Source: Zavarzinia sp.
GTDB lineage: Bacteria > Pseudomonadota > Alphaproteobacteria > Zavarziniales > Zavarziniaceae
DNA: 6,520 nucleotides
Assembly (NCBI GenBank): GCA_028694545.1
Contig: JAQVKV010000141.1
Location: forward strand, 1 to 6,520
Reading direction: 5' to 3'
The notes under the pieces: generated by a model
The model's input: only the letters and a program-made list of their open reading frames with translations
Databases searched by the model: none
What the model was told of the DNA's origin: nothing
Position numbers and translations under genes: made by a program
Shown: piece after piece, positions 1-6,503 of the stretch
Layout of the letters: each line of letters begins with the position of its first letter
How positions within the stretch are numbered: position 1 is the stretch's first letter

Positions 1-960
1 GGTCGGCGGTGCGTTGTGCAGGCTGATGATGCGGCCGTCCTCGGCCAGCACCGGCATCGAGACATTGGCATCGGACGAAAGGGTGATCCGGTCGAGGGCA
101 ATGCCTGCCTGGAGCACGTGCCGCACCGCCTCGTCCGGGTTGACGGCGGTCACACTGCCCGAGCGCCGGCTCATGTTGCAGGAAAAGTCGATGGTGCCGC
201 CGCGCCGCGCGAATTCGATCGCATGGGCGAGACCGTCGGGCTCGCGCCGGTTCAGATGGGTCGGCAGGATCTGGTCGATCGGCAGTTCGATCGCGTCCAG
301 CAGGTCGAACAGGGGCTGGAGACGCTTGGGATTTCGGCCGACGTGACAGTGCATCACGGCGGCCTTGCCGGTCAGATTGCGGGCGAAACGCAACTGGGCG
401 CCGAGCTCGGCGAGCAGGGAGAAGTCGAGATTGGGATAGACGTTCTCGGAAATCGCGACCTTGGCGCCGATCACCTTGTCGATCAGGGTGATGTCGGCCC
501 TGACGCTCGTGGTCAGGACGGGCGAGGGCAGGGCGAAGGAACCGGTGTAGATATAGGTGGAGAGGCCGGAACGTTCCAGCTCCCGCGCCTTTACCAGAAG
601 GCCGTGGAGGTTCTTGTACTCCATGTCGATGCCCATGATGCCGACCGCCGTGGTGACCCCGCCGCTGACGATCCAGCTCAGGTGCAATTCGGGAACCCGG
701 CCAAGCGGTCCTTCGAAGTCGCCGCCACCGATGAAATGGAGATGCTGGTCGATGAAGCCCGGGACGACGGAAAGGCCGGTGGCGTCGATCACCTCGACCG
801 CGCCGAGTGCGGCTGCCGCCGGTTCCAGGTCCTGGCCGATCGTCAGGATCCTGTCGCCGGCGCAGAGGATCTCCTGCCGGCCGATGGGCACGGGCGAATA
901 GACTTCGCCGCCCCGGATCAGGGTGAAGGGCGGGCGCGGGGCGGGCTTCGCCTCAAACAT
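1..960 (-). CDS. IadA-like metal-dependent amidohydrolase (isoaspartyl dipeptidase family), 3' end outside window
   Basis: The 320 visible residues run from the ATG at 960-958 to the left edge, so the C-terminus is missing; E. coli IadA is about 390 aa. Landmarks follow IadA closely: PGFIDQHLHFIGGG (67-80), GVTTAVGIMG (101-110), IGAKVAIS (164-171), PTHLNR (233-238) and TLSSDAN (293-299). Compared with E. coli IadA as I recall it, the binuclear metal set is intact: H73 and H75, K167 (the carbamylated lysine), H206, H235 and catalytic D297. R238 (IadA R233) is kept. Three substrate-contact positions differ: E77 is F82, Y137 is F142 and R169 is V174. It is therefore a probable cytosolic metallo-hydrolase of an amide or cyclic amide, and β-aspartyl dipeptide activity is doubtful. 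The start overlaps the upstream stop by 8 bp (ATGTTTGA) and follows a good ribosome site, GGGGAG at 973-968, 7 nt away, so translation is probably coupled. Family membership is confident; the substrate is not. Confidence 0.9.
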   Translation of the reverse strand, partial: MFEAKPAPRPPFTLIRGGEVYSPVPIGRQEILCAGDRILTIGQDLEPAAAALGAVEVIDATGLSVVPGFIDQHLHFIGGGDFEGPLGRVPELHLSWIVSGGVTTAVGIMGIDMEYKNLHGLLVKARELERSGLSTYIYTGSFALPSPVLTTSVRADITLIDKVIGAKVAISENVYPNLDFSLLAELGAQLRFARNLTGKAAVMHCHVGRNPKRLQPLFDLLDAIELPIDQILPTHLNRREPDGLAHAIEFARRGGTIDFSCNMSRRSGSVTAVNPDEAVRHVLQAGIALDRITLSSDANVSMPVLAEDGRIISLHNAPPT

Positions 961-1627
961 GGCGGGTCTCCCCGGTCTGGCCCCACGGCCGAAGAATCTC
1001 CGCGCTGTCGGCGAGAACGACACGCTGGCCGAGCGTGAGCAGCGAGGCTTCGTGAAGGTTCGCGCGATAGTCCGCGACCGCGTCCCGGGCGACGACGACG
1101 TAATAGTCGAGGAAGCCCGCGTCCCGCGCCGTCGACTCGACGCAGGCATGGGTCGCCATCCCGGTGATCACCACGCTCTGGATGCCGTTGGAACGCAGCA
1201 GCATGTCGAGATTGGTGCCGATGAAGCCGCTGGAACGTCCCTTGTCCACCACGGCCTCGCCCTCGATCGGCGCCAGCGCGTCGATGATCTGCTGGCCCCA
1301 GGTGCCCCGAAGGGCGTGATAGGGATCGGCCCCGCCATAGAGCATGGCATAGAAGGAAAGCCGCGCGGGCGACAGGTTGGAAAGGTCCGGCTCATGGGTA
1401 TGGCGCAGGAAGATCCGCCGCAGCCCGGCCGCGCGCGCCCCGTCGAGCAGCGACGCGATCGCCGGCACCGCCGCCCGGATGCGCCCGGTGTCGGCGCCGG
1501 CCTTGCCGAAGGCGCCGTCCGCCGCGCAGAAGTCGTTCTGCATGTCGACCACGAGAAGGGCGGTGTGGTCTGGATCGACGATCTCTTCCAGCCGGTCGAA
1601 GACCCGGCGTCCGGCGAATTCCCGCAT
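953..1627 (-). CDS. isochorismatase-fold cysteine hydrolase (N-carbamoylsarcosine amidohydrolase / RutB-like)
   Basis: This 224-residue protein is of normal length for the family. The catalytic triad is visible in order: D28 in LLVVDMQNDF (24-33), K129 in VVDKGRSSGF (126-135) and C162 in ITGMATHACVESTARDA (154-170). The GMAT segment before the cysteine is the usual cis-peptide/oxyanion region. Family members hydrolyse amide or ureido C-N bonds through a cysteine thioester, for example N-carbamoylsarcosine amidohydrolase, RutB (ureidoacrylate) and biuret hydrolase. A true isochorismatase role is unlikely, because the gene sits in a hydantoinase operon with no siderophore genes in view. The ATG at 1627 lies 2 nt after the hyuA stop (TGA AC ATG) with only a weak GGAA upstream, so translation is probably coupled to hyuA. 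By analogy with the creatinine/N-methylhydantoin route, I infer that it cleaves the N-carbamoyl or amide product of HyuAB. A longer open frame reading through from 3121 is a shadow of hyuA. Confidence 0.92.
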   Translation of the reverse strand: MREFAGRRVFDRLEEIVDPDHTALLVVDMQNDFCAADGAFGKAGADTGRIRAAVPAIASLLDGARAAGLRRIFLRHTHEPDLSNLSPARLSFYAMLYGGADPYHALRGTWGQQIIDALAPIEGEAVVDKGRSSGFIGTNLDMLLRSNGIQSVVITGMATHACVESTARDAGFLDYYVVVARDAVADYRANLHEASLLTLGQRVVLADSAEILRPWGQTGETRHV

Positions 1628-1629
1628 GT

Positions 1630-3717
1630 TCAAGGTTCCGTCTTGACCCGTTCGAGGATGAGCACGTTGGCGGCGTTGCGCCGCACGGTGAAATCCGGCG
1701 GCACGATCACCGTGGTGTCGTATTCCGGGATGACGATCGGCCCCTGGACCGGCTTTTCGCCCAGATCCTCGCGCGACAGGACGCGGGCGGACTGCGGGCC
1801 GAGGCGGGGGCCGAAATAGATCCGCCGTGGCGGATGGGCGGTCTTGCCCCCCTCCGACCGCTGGAAGTTGGGACTGGTCACGACCCGGGGGTAGCGGGCG
1901 ACGACGCGGACGGCGGCGATTTCGCAATGTTCCCGCGGCGACCGATAGCCATAGGTCCGCTCGTGTTCCATTTCGAAAGCTTCGCGGATCGCCGCCGTGT
2001 CCACCGCGCCATCGCGCCGGGGCAGTGGCACGGTGATCTGGTGGAACTGCCCGGCATAGCGGACGTCGACCTCTTCCGTAATCGTCGGTGTTCCCTCGAA
2101 GGCGGCCTTGCCGGTGGCATCGAGGGCCAGGGCGTCGAGCAGCGCGGCCAATTCGGCGGCTACGCCGCTCTGGCGAAGACGCAGATTGACTGCCCGGCTG
2201 GCCCGCCGCTCGGAGGGCGAGAGCAGCAGGCCGAGAGAGGCGAAGAGGCCGGCGAAGGGAGGGATGATCACGGTATCGACGCCCAGCACCCGGGCGATTT
2301 CCGCCGCATGGCCGGGACCGCCGCCACCGGCCGCGAGCAGGGCGAATTTGCGGACGTCGCGGCCCCTTTCGGTCGAAACCGTGCGGACCGCCCGGCCCAT
2401 GATCGCATTGGCGAGCGAACGGATGGCATGGGCGGCGTCGAGCACGTCGATGCCGAGCGGTTCGGCGACATGGCGGCGGATGGCGGCTTCGGCGAGGCTG
2501 CGGTCGAGCCTGATCGTGCCGCCCAGGGCCTGGGTCTCGCTCAGATAGCCGAGCACCAGATTGGCGTCGGTCACGGTCGGTCGGGCGCCACCCCGGCCAT
2601 AGCTGGCGGGGCCGGGGAAGGCGCCGGCGCCCTGCGGCCCGACAGAGAGCGAGCCGCCGGCATCGACGCTGGCGATGCTGCCGCCGCCGGCGCCGACTTC
2701 GGCCGCGTCGATCACCGGCATGCGCAGCACGAAGCCGCCGCCGCGCAAGGCCCGTCCGTCGCTGCCCGTCGGCGTACCGATTTCTGTCTCCATCGAGCGG
2801 CGGGGCTCGCCGCCTTCGATCAAGGCGGATTTCGCCGTGGTGCCGCCGATCTCCAGCGTCAGGACGTCGGGAAAGCCCAGCGCCGCGCCGATATTGGCGG
2901 CGGCGATGACCCCGGCCGCGGGGCCGGAGTCGAGACAGCGGACCGGCATCGCCTTCGCTTCCTCGACGTCGGTGATCGAGCCGGCCGATTGCATCACCAG
3001 CAATTCGGGCACAAGGTCGCGCGTCTGGAGGCGATCCTCGAGCGACGACAGGTAGCGGGCGAAGGTCGGCTTCAGGAAGGCGTCGGTTACCGTCGTGCTG
3101 GTGCGTTCGTATTCGCCCCACTCGGGGGAAATCTCGCTCGACAGGCTGATGGTCGCGCCCGGCAGGCGTTCGCGCAGGCGCTCGGCGATCGTTTGTTCGT
3201 GGGTGGCATTGGTGCAGGCATTGATCAGGCAGACGGCGACGGCCTCGACCCCTTGCGCGGCAAGGGCGTCGATCGCGGCGTCCAGGCTGTCGGGGTCGAT
3301 CGGACGGACCACGCTTCCGTCGCTGGCCATCCGTTCCTCGACCTCGACGATGCGCCGGCGGGGCACGAGGGGCGGTGTCTTCTTCCAGAAGATGTCATAG
3401 AGGACCGGGTTGTGCTGGCGTCCCAGTTCCAGCACGTCGCGAAAGCCGGCCGTGGTGATCAGGCCGCAGACCGGGCCTTTCCGCTCGAAGACGGAATTGC
3501 CGAGAATGGTCGTGCAATGGACCAGCCGGGAGACCGACGACGGCGCGATCCCCTGCTCGTCGAGCAGGGCGCGGATGCCGTCCGCGATGCTGGCGGCCGC
3601 GTTGGCTTCGCGATTGTCGGCCTTGCGGACGATGATCCGGCCAGCGGCATCCAGCCCGACGATGTCGGTGAAGGTTCCGCCTGTGTCGACGCCCAGGAAT
3701 ACACCGGATGTGGTCAC
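1630..3717 (-). CDS. hyuA: hydantoinase/oxoprolinase family protein, subunit A (HyuA)
   Basis: This 695-residue protein has the usual length for HyuA. The N-terminal ASKHA-type nucleotide site is DTGGTFTD (11-18), followed by HCTTILGNSVFERKG (67-81). The central hydantoinase A domain shows MQSAGSI (242-248), SGPAAGV (264-270), EIGGTTAK (289-296), VGAGGGSIAS (341-350), GAFPGPASYGRGG (365-377) and PTVTDANLVLG (380-390). A glycine-rich stretch, AAGGGGPGHA, lies at 462-471. The C-terminal domain contains YAGQFHQITVPLP (554-566) and HERTYGYRSP (585-594). The subunit is the ATP-binding, phosphorylating half of a two-subunit enzyme that opens hydantoins, N-methylhydantoin, 5-oxoproline or related lactams. 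The start is GTG at 3717-3715, chosen because AGAGG lies 6 nt upstream and the reading begins directly on the conserved N-terminal motif. The gene follows hyuB by 34 bp. One oddity is that the second motif starts with Glu289, where DMGGT or DIGGT is usual. The substrate cannot be read from the sequence, and 5-oxoprolinase, N-methylhydantoinase and lactamase subtypes remain open. Confidence 0.95.
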   Translation of the reverse strand: MTTSGVFLGVDTGGTFTDIVGLDAAGRIIVRKADNREANAAASIADGIRALLDEQGIAPSSVSRLVHCTTILGNSVFERKGPVCGLITTAGFRDVLELGRQHNPVLYDIFWKKTPPLVPRRRIVEVEERMASDGSVVRPIDPDSLDAAIDALAAQGVEAVAVCLINACTNATHEQTIAERLRERLPGATISLSSEISPEWGEYERTSTTVTDAFLKPTFARYLSSLEDRLQTRDLVPELLVMQSAGSITDVEEAKAMPVRCLDSGPAAGVIAAANIGAALGFPDVLTLEIGGTTAKSALIEGGEPRRSMETEIGTPTGSDGRALRGGGFVLRMPVIDAAEVGAGGGSIASVDAGGSLSVGPQGAGAFPGPASYGRGGARPTVTDANLVLGYLSETQALGGTIRLDRSLAEAAIRRHVAEPLGIDVLDAAHAIRSLANAIMGRAVRTVSTERGRDVRKFALLAAGGGGPGHAAEIARVLGVDTVIIPPFAGLFASLGLLLSPSERRASRAVNLRLRQSGVAAELAALLDALALDATGKAAFEGTPTITEEVDVRYAGQFHQITVPLPRRDGAVDTAAIREAFEMEHERTYGYRSPREHCEIAAVRVVARYPRVVTSPNFQRSEGGKTAHPPRRIYFGPRLGPQSARVLSREDLGEKPVQGPIVIPEYDTTVIVPPDFTVRRNAANVLILERVKTEP

Positions 3718-3723
3718 GACTTG

Positions 3724-3728
3724 CCTCT
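3724..3728 (-). promoter_or_regulatory. ribosome binding site for hyuA (supports the GTG start)
   Basis: On the minus strand AGAGG stands 6 nt upstream of the GTG at 3717-3715, inside the 34-bp gap after the hyuB stop. No ATG, GTG or TTG in the same frame lies between the hyuB stop and this site, so it decides the start. Confidence 0.6.
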
Positions 3729-3751
3729 GTTCTCTCAGGATTGCGGAAGGT

Positions 3752-5515
3752 TCAGCGGGACATTTCGGCGCGCAACGCGGCCGTCGCCTCGGTATCGACC
3801 GAGCTGGTAACTGGTGAGATAACTACGCCGTAGACATCGCGCGCCCTATCGCGGCCGATCTTTTCGTCCAGAACGTCCTCGAGCACGGCGGCCGGGTCGC
3901 GGTCCAGCGGATTGCCCCAGCCGCCACCCGATTGCATGATGGAATGCAGGACGTCTTCCCGATGCATGGCCCGGGTGAATTTCGGCGGCGTCTGGACGAC
4001 CTCGTCGCCGGCGGTCACGAAGACATTTGAATTTCGGCCGGGGTGCCCGCCCGCCAGGCCCCAGGGACGCGATGTGTGCCGGTCCGAGCGATAGGTCAGT
4101 GTCGCTTCCCGGGCAAGCACGCGATAGAGCCTCTCGGTCGCGAGGCCGCCGCGAAATTTTCCCGCCCCTTCCGAATCCGGGATCAGGCGGAAGCGTTCGA
4201 GGCGCAAGGGGAAGCTCGCCTCGGTGATTTCGACGGAATCGTTGTTGGCGTTATAGACGAAGGGAGCGATCCCTTCCTGGGCGTCCATGGTGGGCAGGCC
4301 GCCACGTCCGCTGATGTGGTTGTCGACCCAGACCAAGCGTTCGCCCTCGGCCGTCGTCGTGCTCCAGGTCATGGGCGAGGTCATGGATTCGGAACAGGCC
4401 GGCACGCGATCTGGCACGGCCTGGGCCAGGGCGCCGAAGACGACGTCGGCGACCCGGGCGAGCGTGAGGGCACGGTTGCAGGTCGCCGCCGGCTCGACCG
4501 GGCTGACGAAGGTGCCCGGTCGCGCCGTCACCGAAATCGCCCGGAACAGGCCGGCATTCGCCGGAATGGCGGCGCCCAGCACGCATTGGACGGCGGTCAG
4601 GGCACCGGCGAAAGTGCTGTGGATCGGGCAGTTGACCGAGCCCTTCACCTGGGGGTCGCTGTCGCTGAAATCGATGCGCAGGCTGTCGCCGTCGATCGTG
4701 ACGGTGCCGCGAATGGCGATCGCCGCCGCCTCGTTGCCGTCGTCGTCGACCACGTCCTCGAAGCTGTAGCTGCCGTCGGGCCAAGCCGCGATGGCGGCAC
4801 GGCACATGCGCTCGGCATAATCGAGCAATTGCGTGGTGGCCTGGTCGAAGGTGACGCGGCCGTGGTCGCGGATCAGCGCTTCCAGGCGCTTCTGGCCGAC
4901 ATGGCAGGCCGCGACCTGGCCCATGAGGTCGCCGACGACGAGGTCCGGCACACGCACGTTGGAGCGGATGATCTCGAGCAGCGTTTCGTTCACCCGCCCC
5001 TGATCGTAAAGGCGGACGAGTGGTATCCGCAGGCCCTCGGCATAGACTTCGGTGGCATAGGTCGGCATGCCGCCGGCGGCCATGCCGCCGACATCGACGT
5101 GGTGGGCCACCGCCAGGGCGAATCCCGCCAGTTCCTTTGCCTGGAAGATCGGCCGCACCAGCACGATGTCGGGCATGTGGAGGCCGACGCTGAAGGGATC
5201 GTTCGAGATATAGATATCGCCGGGGCGGAATTCGCTGCCGAAGCGGTCGAACACGGCGCGCATGACCCCCGGAAAGGTTCCCATGTGGCCGGGCAGGGCG
5301 AGGGCCTGGGCGAGAAGCTGTCCGTCGGCATCGGCAAGGCCGGCCGAGCAGTCAAGGGCCTGGGTCGTGTTCACCGAACGCCCGGTCCGAACCAGGGACG
5401 TCATCATCTCGTCGGCGATTTCCGAGAGCGCATTGCGGATCAGCTCGAAGGTCAGGATGTCCAGTCCGTCATCGCTTCTGGTCTCGAAATCTCTCATCGG
5501 CTCCATGTTATCCAT
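3752..5515 (-). CDS. hyuB: hydantoinase B/oxoprolinase family protein, subunit B (HyuB)
   Basis: The protein has 587 residues from the ATG at 5515. It opens with DILTFELIRNALSEIADEM (19-37), the standard hydantoinase B start. Further family landmarks are GHMGTFPGVM (76-85), RPGDIYISNDPFSVGLHMPD (97-116), AHHVDVGGMAAGGMPT (137-152), GSVNCP (292-297), GKFRGGL (452-458) and a C-terminal GGGWGNPLDRDP (530-541). D106, H113, D116, H138, H139 and D141 lie in the family's most conserved segments and are candidate metal ligands. HyuB hydrolyses the bond activated by HyuA in ATP-dependent hydantoinase, oxoprolinase and lactamase enzymes. I prefer the ATG at 5515 because AGGGGA lies 6 nt before it. ATGs at 5506 and 5497 are alternatives, and an extension to a TTG at 5560 adds an Arg-rich, unfamily-like stretch with no ribosome site. 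This is the first gene of the operon; many hyu loci have A before B, whereas here B precedes A. The family call is firm and the substrate is unknown. Confidence 0.95.
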   Translation of the reverse strand: MDNMEPMRDFETRSDDGLDILTFELIRNALSEIADEMMTSLVRTGRSVNTTQALDCSAGLADADGQLLAQALALPGHMGTFPGVMRAVFDRFGSEFRPGDIYISNDPFSVGLHMPDIVLVRPIFQAKELAGFALAVAHHVDVGGMAAGGMPTYATEVYAEGLRIPLVRLYDQGRVNETLLEIIRSNVRVPDLVVGDLMGQVAACHVGQKRLEALIRDHGRVTFDQATTQLLDYAERMCRAAIAAWPDGSYSFEDVVDDDGNEAAAIAIRGTVTIDGDSLRIDFSDSDPQVKGSVNCPIHSTFAGALTAVQCVLGAAIPANAGLFRAISVTARPGTFVSPVEPAATCNRALTLARVADVVFGALAQAVPDRVPACSESMTSPMTWSTTTAEGERLVWVDNHISGRGGLPTMDAQEGIAPFVYNANNDSVEITEASFPLRLERFRLIPDSEGAGKFRGGLATERLYRVLAREATLTYRSDRHTSRPWGLAGGHPGRNSNVFVTAGDEVVQTPPKFTRAMHREDVLHSIMQSGGGWGNPLDRDPAAVLEDVLDEKIGRDRARDVYGVVISPVTSSVDTEATAALRAEMSR

Positions 5516-5521
5516 CCTGCA

Positions 5522-5527
5522 TCCCCT
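5522..5527 (-). promoter_or_regulatory. ribosome binding site for hyuB (decides the start)
   Basis: AGGGGA on the minus strand is 6 nt upstream of the ATG at 5515-5513. A second purine run (AGGA, spanning the first ATG) could serve the ATG at 5506-5504, so the exact start is uncertain by three codons. The longer TTG start at 5560 has no comparable site. Confidence 0.55.
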
Positions 5528-5615
5528 GCGGGCCGGGCTTTGCCGCCTCGGTACGCTCAAGGGCTACATCCCGGGTGGACAGAGGAGCCAGATCGAAAAA
5601 TTCACCGCTTGCTGA

Positions 5616-5629
5616 GTTCTTTTCAGAAC
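5616..5629. repeat. perfect inverted repeat, candidate LysR-family operator
   Basis: GTTCT (5616-5620) and AGAAC (5625-5629) are exact reverse complements separated by TTTC. The repeat sits near the middle of the divergent intergenic region. The outer T and A are spaced T-N10-A rather than the textbook T-N11-A of LysR operators, and the arms are only 5 bp long, so binding by the adjacent regulator is a guess from position and symmetry. It is too short and lacks the T-run expected of a terminator. Confidence 0.35.
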
Positions 5630-5676
5630 CGGCACTGGCCCATTTCGTTAAGGTGATGGAGTCTCAGCGCTGTCAC

Positions 5677-5718
5677 GGAAGGGGGTTCACTTCGATGGTC
5701 GCCGCAGTCGATCGATGA
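5677..5718 (+). other. strong ribosome site and 7-codon leader ORF coupled to the lysR start
   Basis: The purine run GGAAGGGGG (5677-5685) is a strong ribosome site, but it lies 29 nt from the lysR ATG at 5715, too far to serve it directly. It is 9 nt from another ATG at 5695, which opens a mini-ORF reading MVAAVDR and ending at TGA 5716-5718. That stop overlaps the lysR ATG as ATGA. The lysR start has no purine-rich site of its own. Ribosomes could load at 5677-5685, translate the leader and reinitiate on lysR. Expression of the peptide is not shown; chance overlap in a short window is possible. Confidence 0.35.
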
Positions 5719-6503
5719 GCACGCGGAATTCCCAGGCCCTGCCGGCGAAGAGGCGGCGGGTTCCCCCCCTGAAGTCGCTTCTCGCCTTCGAGGCGGCGGC
5801 GCGCCACGGCAATTTCACGCGTGCGGCCGAGGAACTGGGCCTGACCCCTTCGGCGATCAGCCACCATATCCAGTCACTCGAGGAATTCGTCGGCGTGAAG
5901 CTGTTCCGGCGTGGCGCGGGACAAGTGACCCTGACCGGGGCGGGAGACCTCTATTGGCGCGACCTGGAGAAGGCCTTCCGCCTGATCGGCGAGGCGACGG
6001 AGCGGATCGCTCCCCAGGCCCAGGACGTGTCCCTGGTCATCGCCTCGGGGCCCAGTTTCGCGGCGAAGTGGCTGCAGCCGCGCCTGCCCCTGTTCATCGG
6101 CAGCCACCCGGGCGTGAAGATACGCCTGTCCACCTTCTCGGATCCCGCGCAATTGGCCGACATGCGCTTCGACGTCGCGATCAGCTATCGGCGGCCCAGC
6201 CTGCCCGCCGGCGATTTCCGGCCGATGATCCGGGAATTCGTCCGGCCGCTCTGCAGTCCGGCGCTGGCCTCCGTGCTGAAATTGCGGCAGGTCGACGATC
6301 TGGCGCGGGCGACCCTGATCCATTCGGAAAATGTCGTCACCTGGGAGGAGTTCATTCGGCGCCACGGGATGAATTTCGACGAGCCGGTCAATCAGCTCTG
6401 GCTGGACCGTTCGGCCATGGCGATCGAGGCCGCGGAAAACGGCCTCGGGGTCATTCTCGAAAGCGACATCCTGACGAGGGCCGAGCAGAGGAAGGCCGGC
6501 TGA
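5715..6503 (+). CDS. LysR-family transcriptional regulator (GcvA-type), C-terminus apparently truncated by a frameshift
   Basis: 262 residues are readable. The N-terminal winged HTH (about 18-77) has PPLKSLLAFEAAARHGNFTRA with the recognition part AAEELGLTPSAISHHIQSLE, followed by VKLFRR and the wing LTGAG. The effector domain begins around 105 and shows PSFAAKWLQPRLPLF (113-127) and FDVAISYRR (152-160), typical of the GcvA/AmpR branch. WLDRSAMAIEAAENGLGVIL (229-248) is the usual late LysR motif. Family members run to about 295-305 aa, but this frame stops at TGA 6501-6503 right after DILTRAEQRKAG. The other frame continues as GRLIDPFEG to the window edge, exactly what normally follows in this family, so about 35-45 residues were probably lost to a 1-nt deletion (or a sequencing error). 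ATG 5715 is the first usable start; an in-frame stop lies at 5649-5651. Divergent orientation makes it the likely regulator of the hyu operon. Confidence 0.88.
   Translation: MSTRNSQALPAKRRRVPPLKSLLAFEAAARHGNFTRAAEELGLTPSAISHHIQSLEEFVGVKLFRRGAGQVTLTGAGDLYWRDLEKAFRLIGEATERIAPQAQDVSLVIASGPSFAAKWLQPRLPLFIGSHPGVKIRLSTFSDPAQLADMRFDVAISYRRPSLPAGDFRPMIREFVRPLCSPALASVLKLRQVDDLARATLIHSENVVTWEEFIRRHGMNFDEPVNQLWLDRSAMAIEAAENGLGVILESDILTRAEQRKAG

Larger units (their letters stand above)
5516..5714. promoter_or_regulatory. divergent intergenic regulatory region between the hyuBA operon and the lysR gene
   Basis: This 199-bp stretch without a substantial gene separates two divergently transcribed units, the usual place for LysR-type control of a neighbouring operon. 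Its middle (about 5595-5655) is clearly more AT-rich than the flanking genes and contains runs such as GAAAAATTC and TTCTTTTCAG. It carries a perfect short inverted repeat at 5616-5629. I could not assign convincing -35/-10 pairs on either strand. On the minus strand TTCTGA and TGAATT about 18 nt apart are only a weak match, and no sigma-54 GG/GC pattern was found. Regulatory use is inferred from layout and composition. Confidence 0.55.

Noticed and set aside
16..1038. Plus-strand open frame of 340 codons opposite the IadA-like gene
   Set aside because: The minus strand carries a clear amidohydrolase with a complete metal-ligand set; this frame shows no family motifs.
1628..3121. N-terminal extension of the cysteine hydrolase frame, giving a 722-residue minus-strand open frame
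   Set aside because: The extension overlaps hyuA out of frame and is an Arg/Pro-rich shadow. The hydrolase domain starts cleanly at the ATG at 1627.
1834..3810. Long plus-strand open frame of 658 codons opposite hyuA
   Set aside because: It is antisense to a well-supported HyuA. Its translation is rich in Gly, Ala, Arg, Asp and Gln with no recognisable domain, as expected from the GC-rich codon bias of the real gene.
5516..5560. Longer hyuB start at TTG 5560
   Set aside because: It adds 15 residues, including SVPRRQSPARRG, with no family similarity and no ribosome site; ATG 5515 has AGGGGA at good spacing.
5596..5640. Sigma-54 or strong sigma-70 promoter in the divergent region
   Set aside because: No GG-N10-GC element or good TTGACA/TATAAT pair could be found on either strand; weak matches only.
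4043..5656. Plus-strand open frame of 537 codons opposite hyuB
   Set aside because: Same pattern: an antisense shadow of HyuB with low-complexity composition and no motifs.
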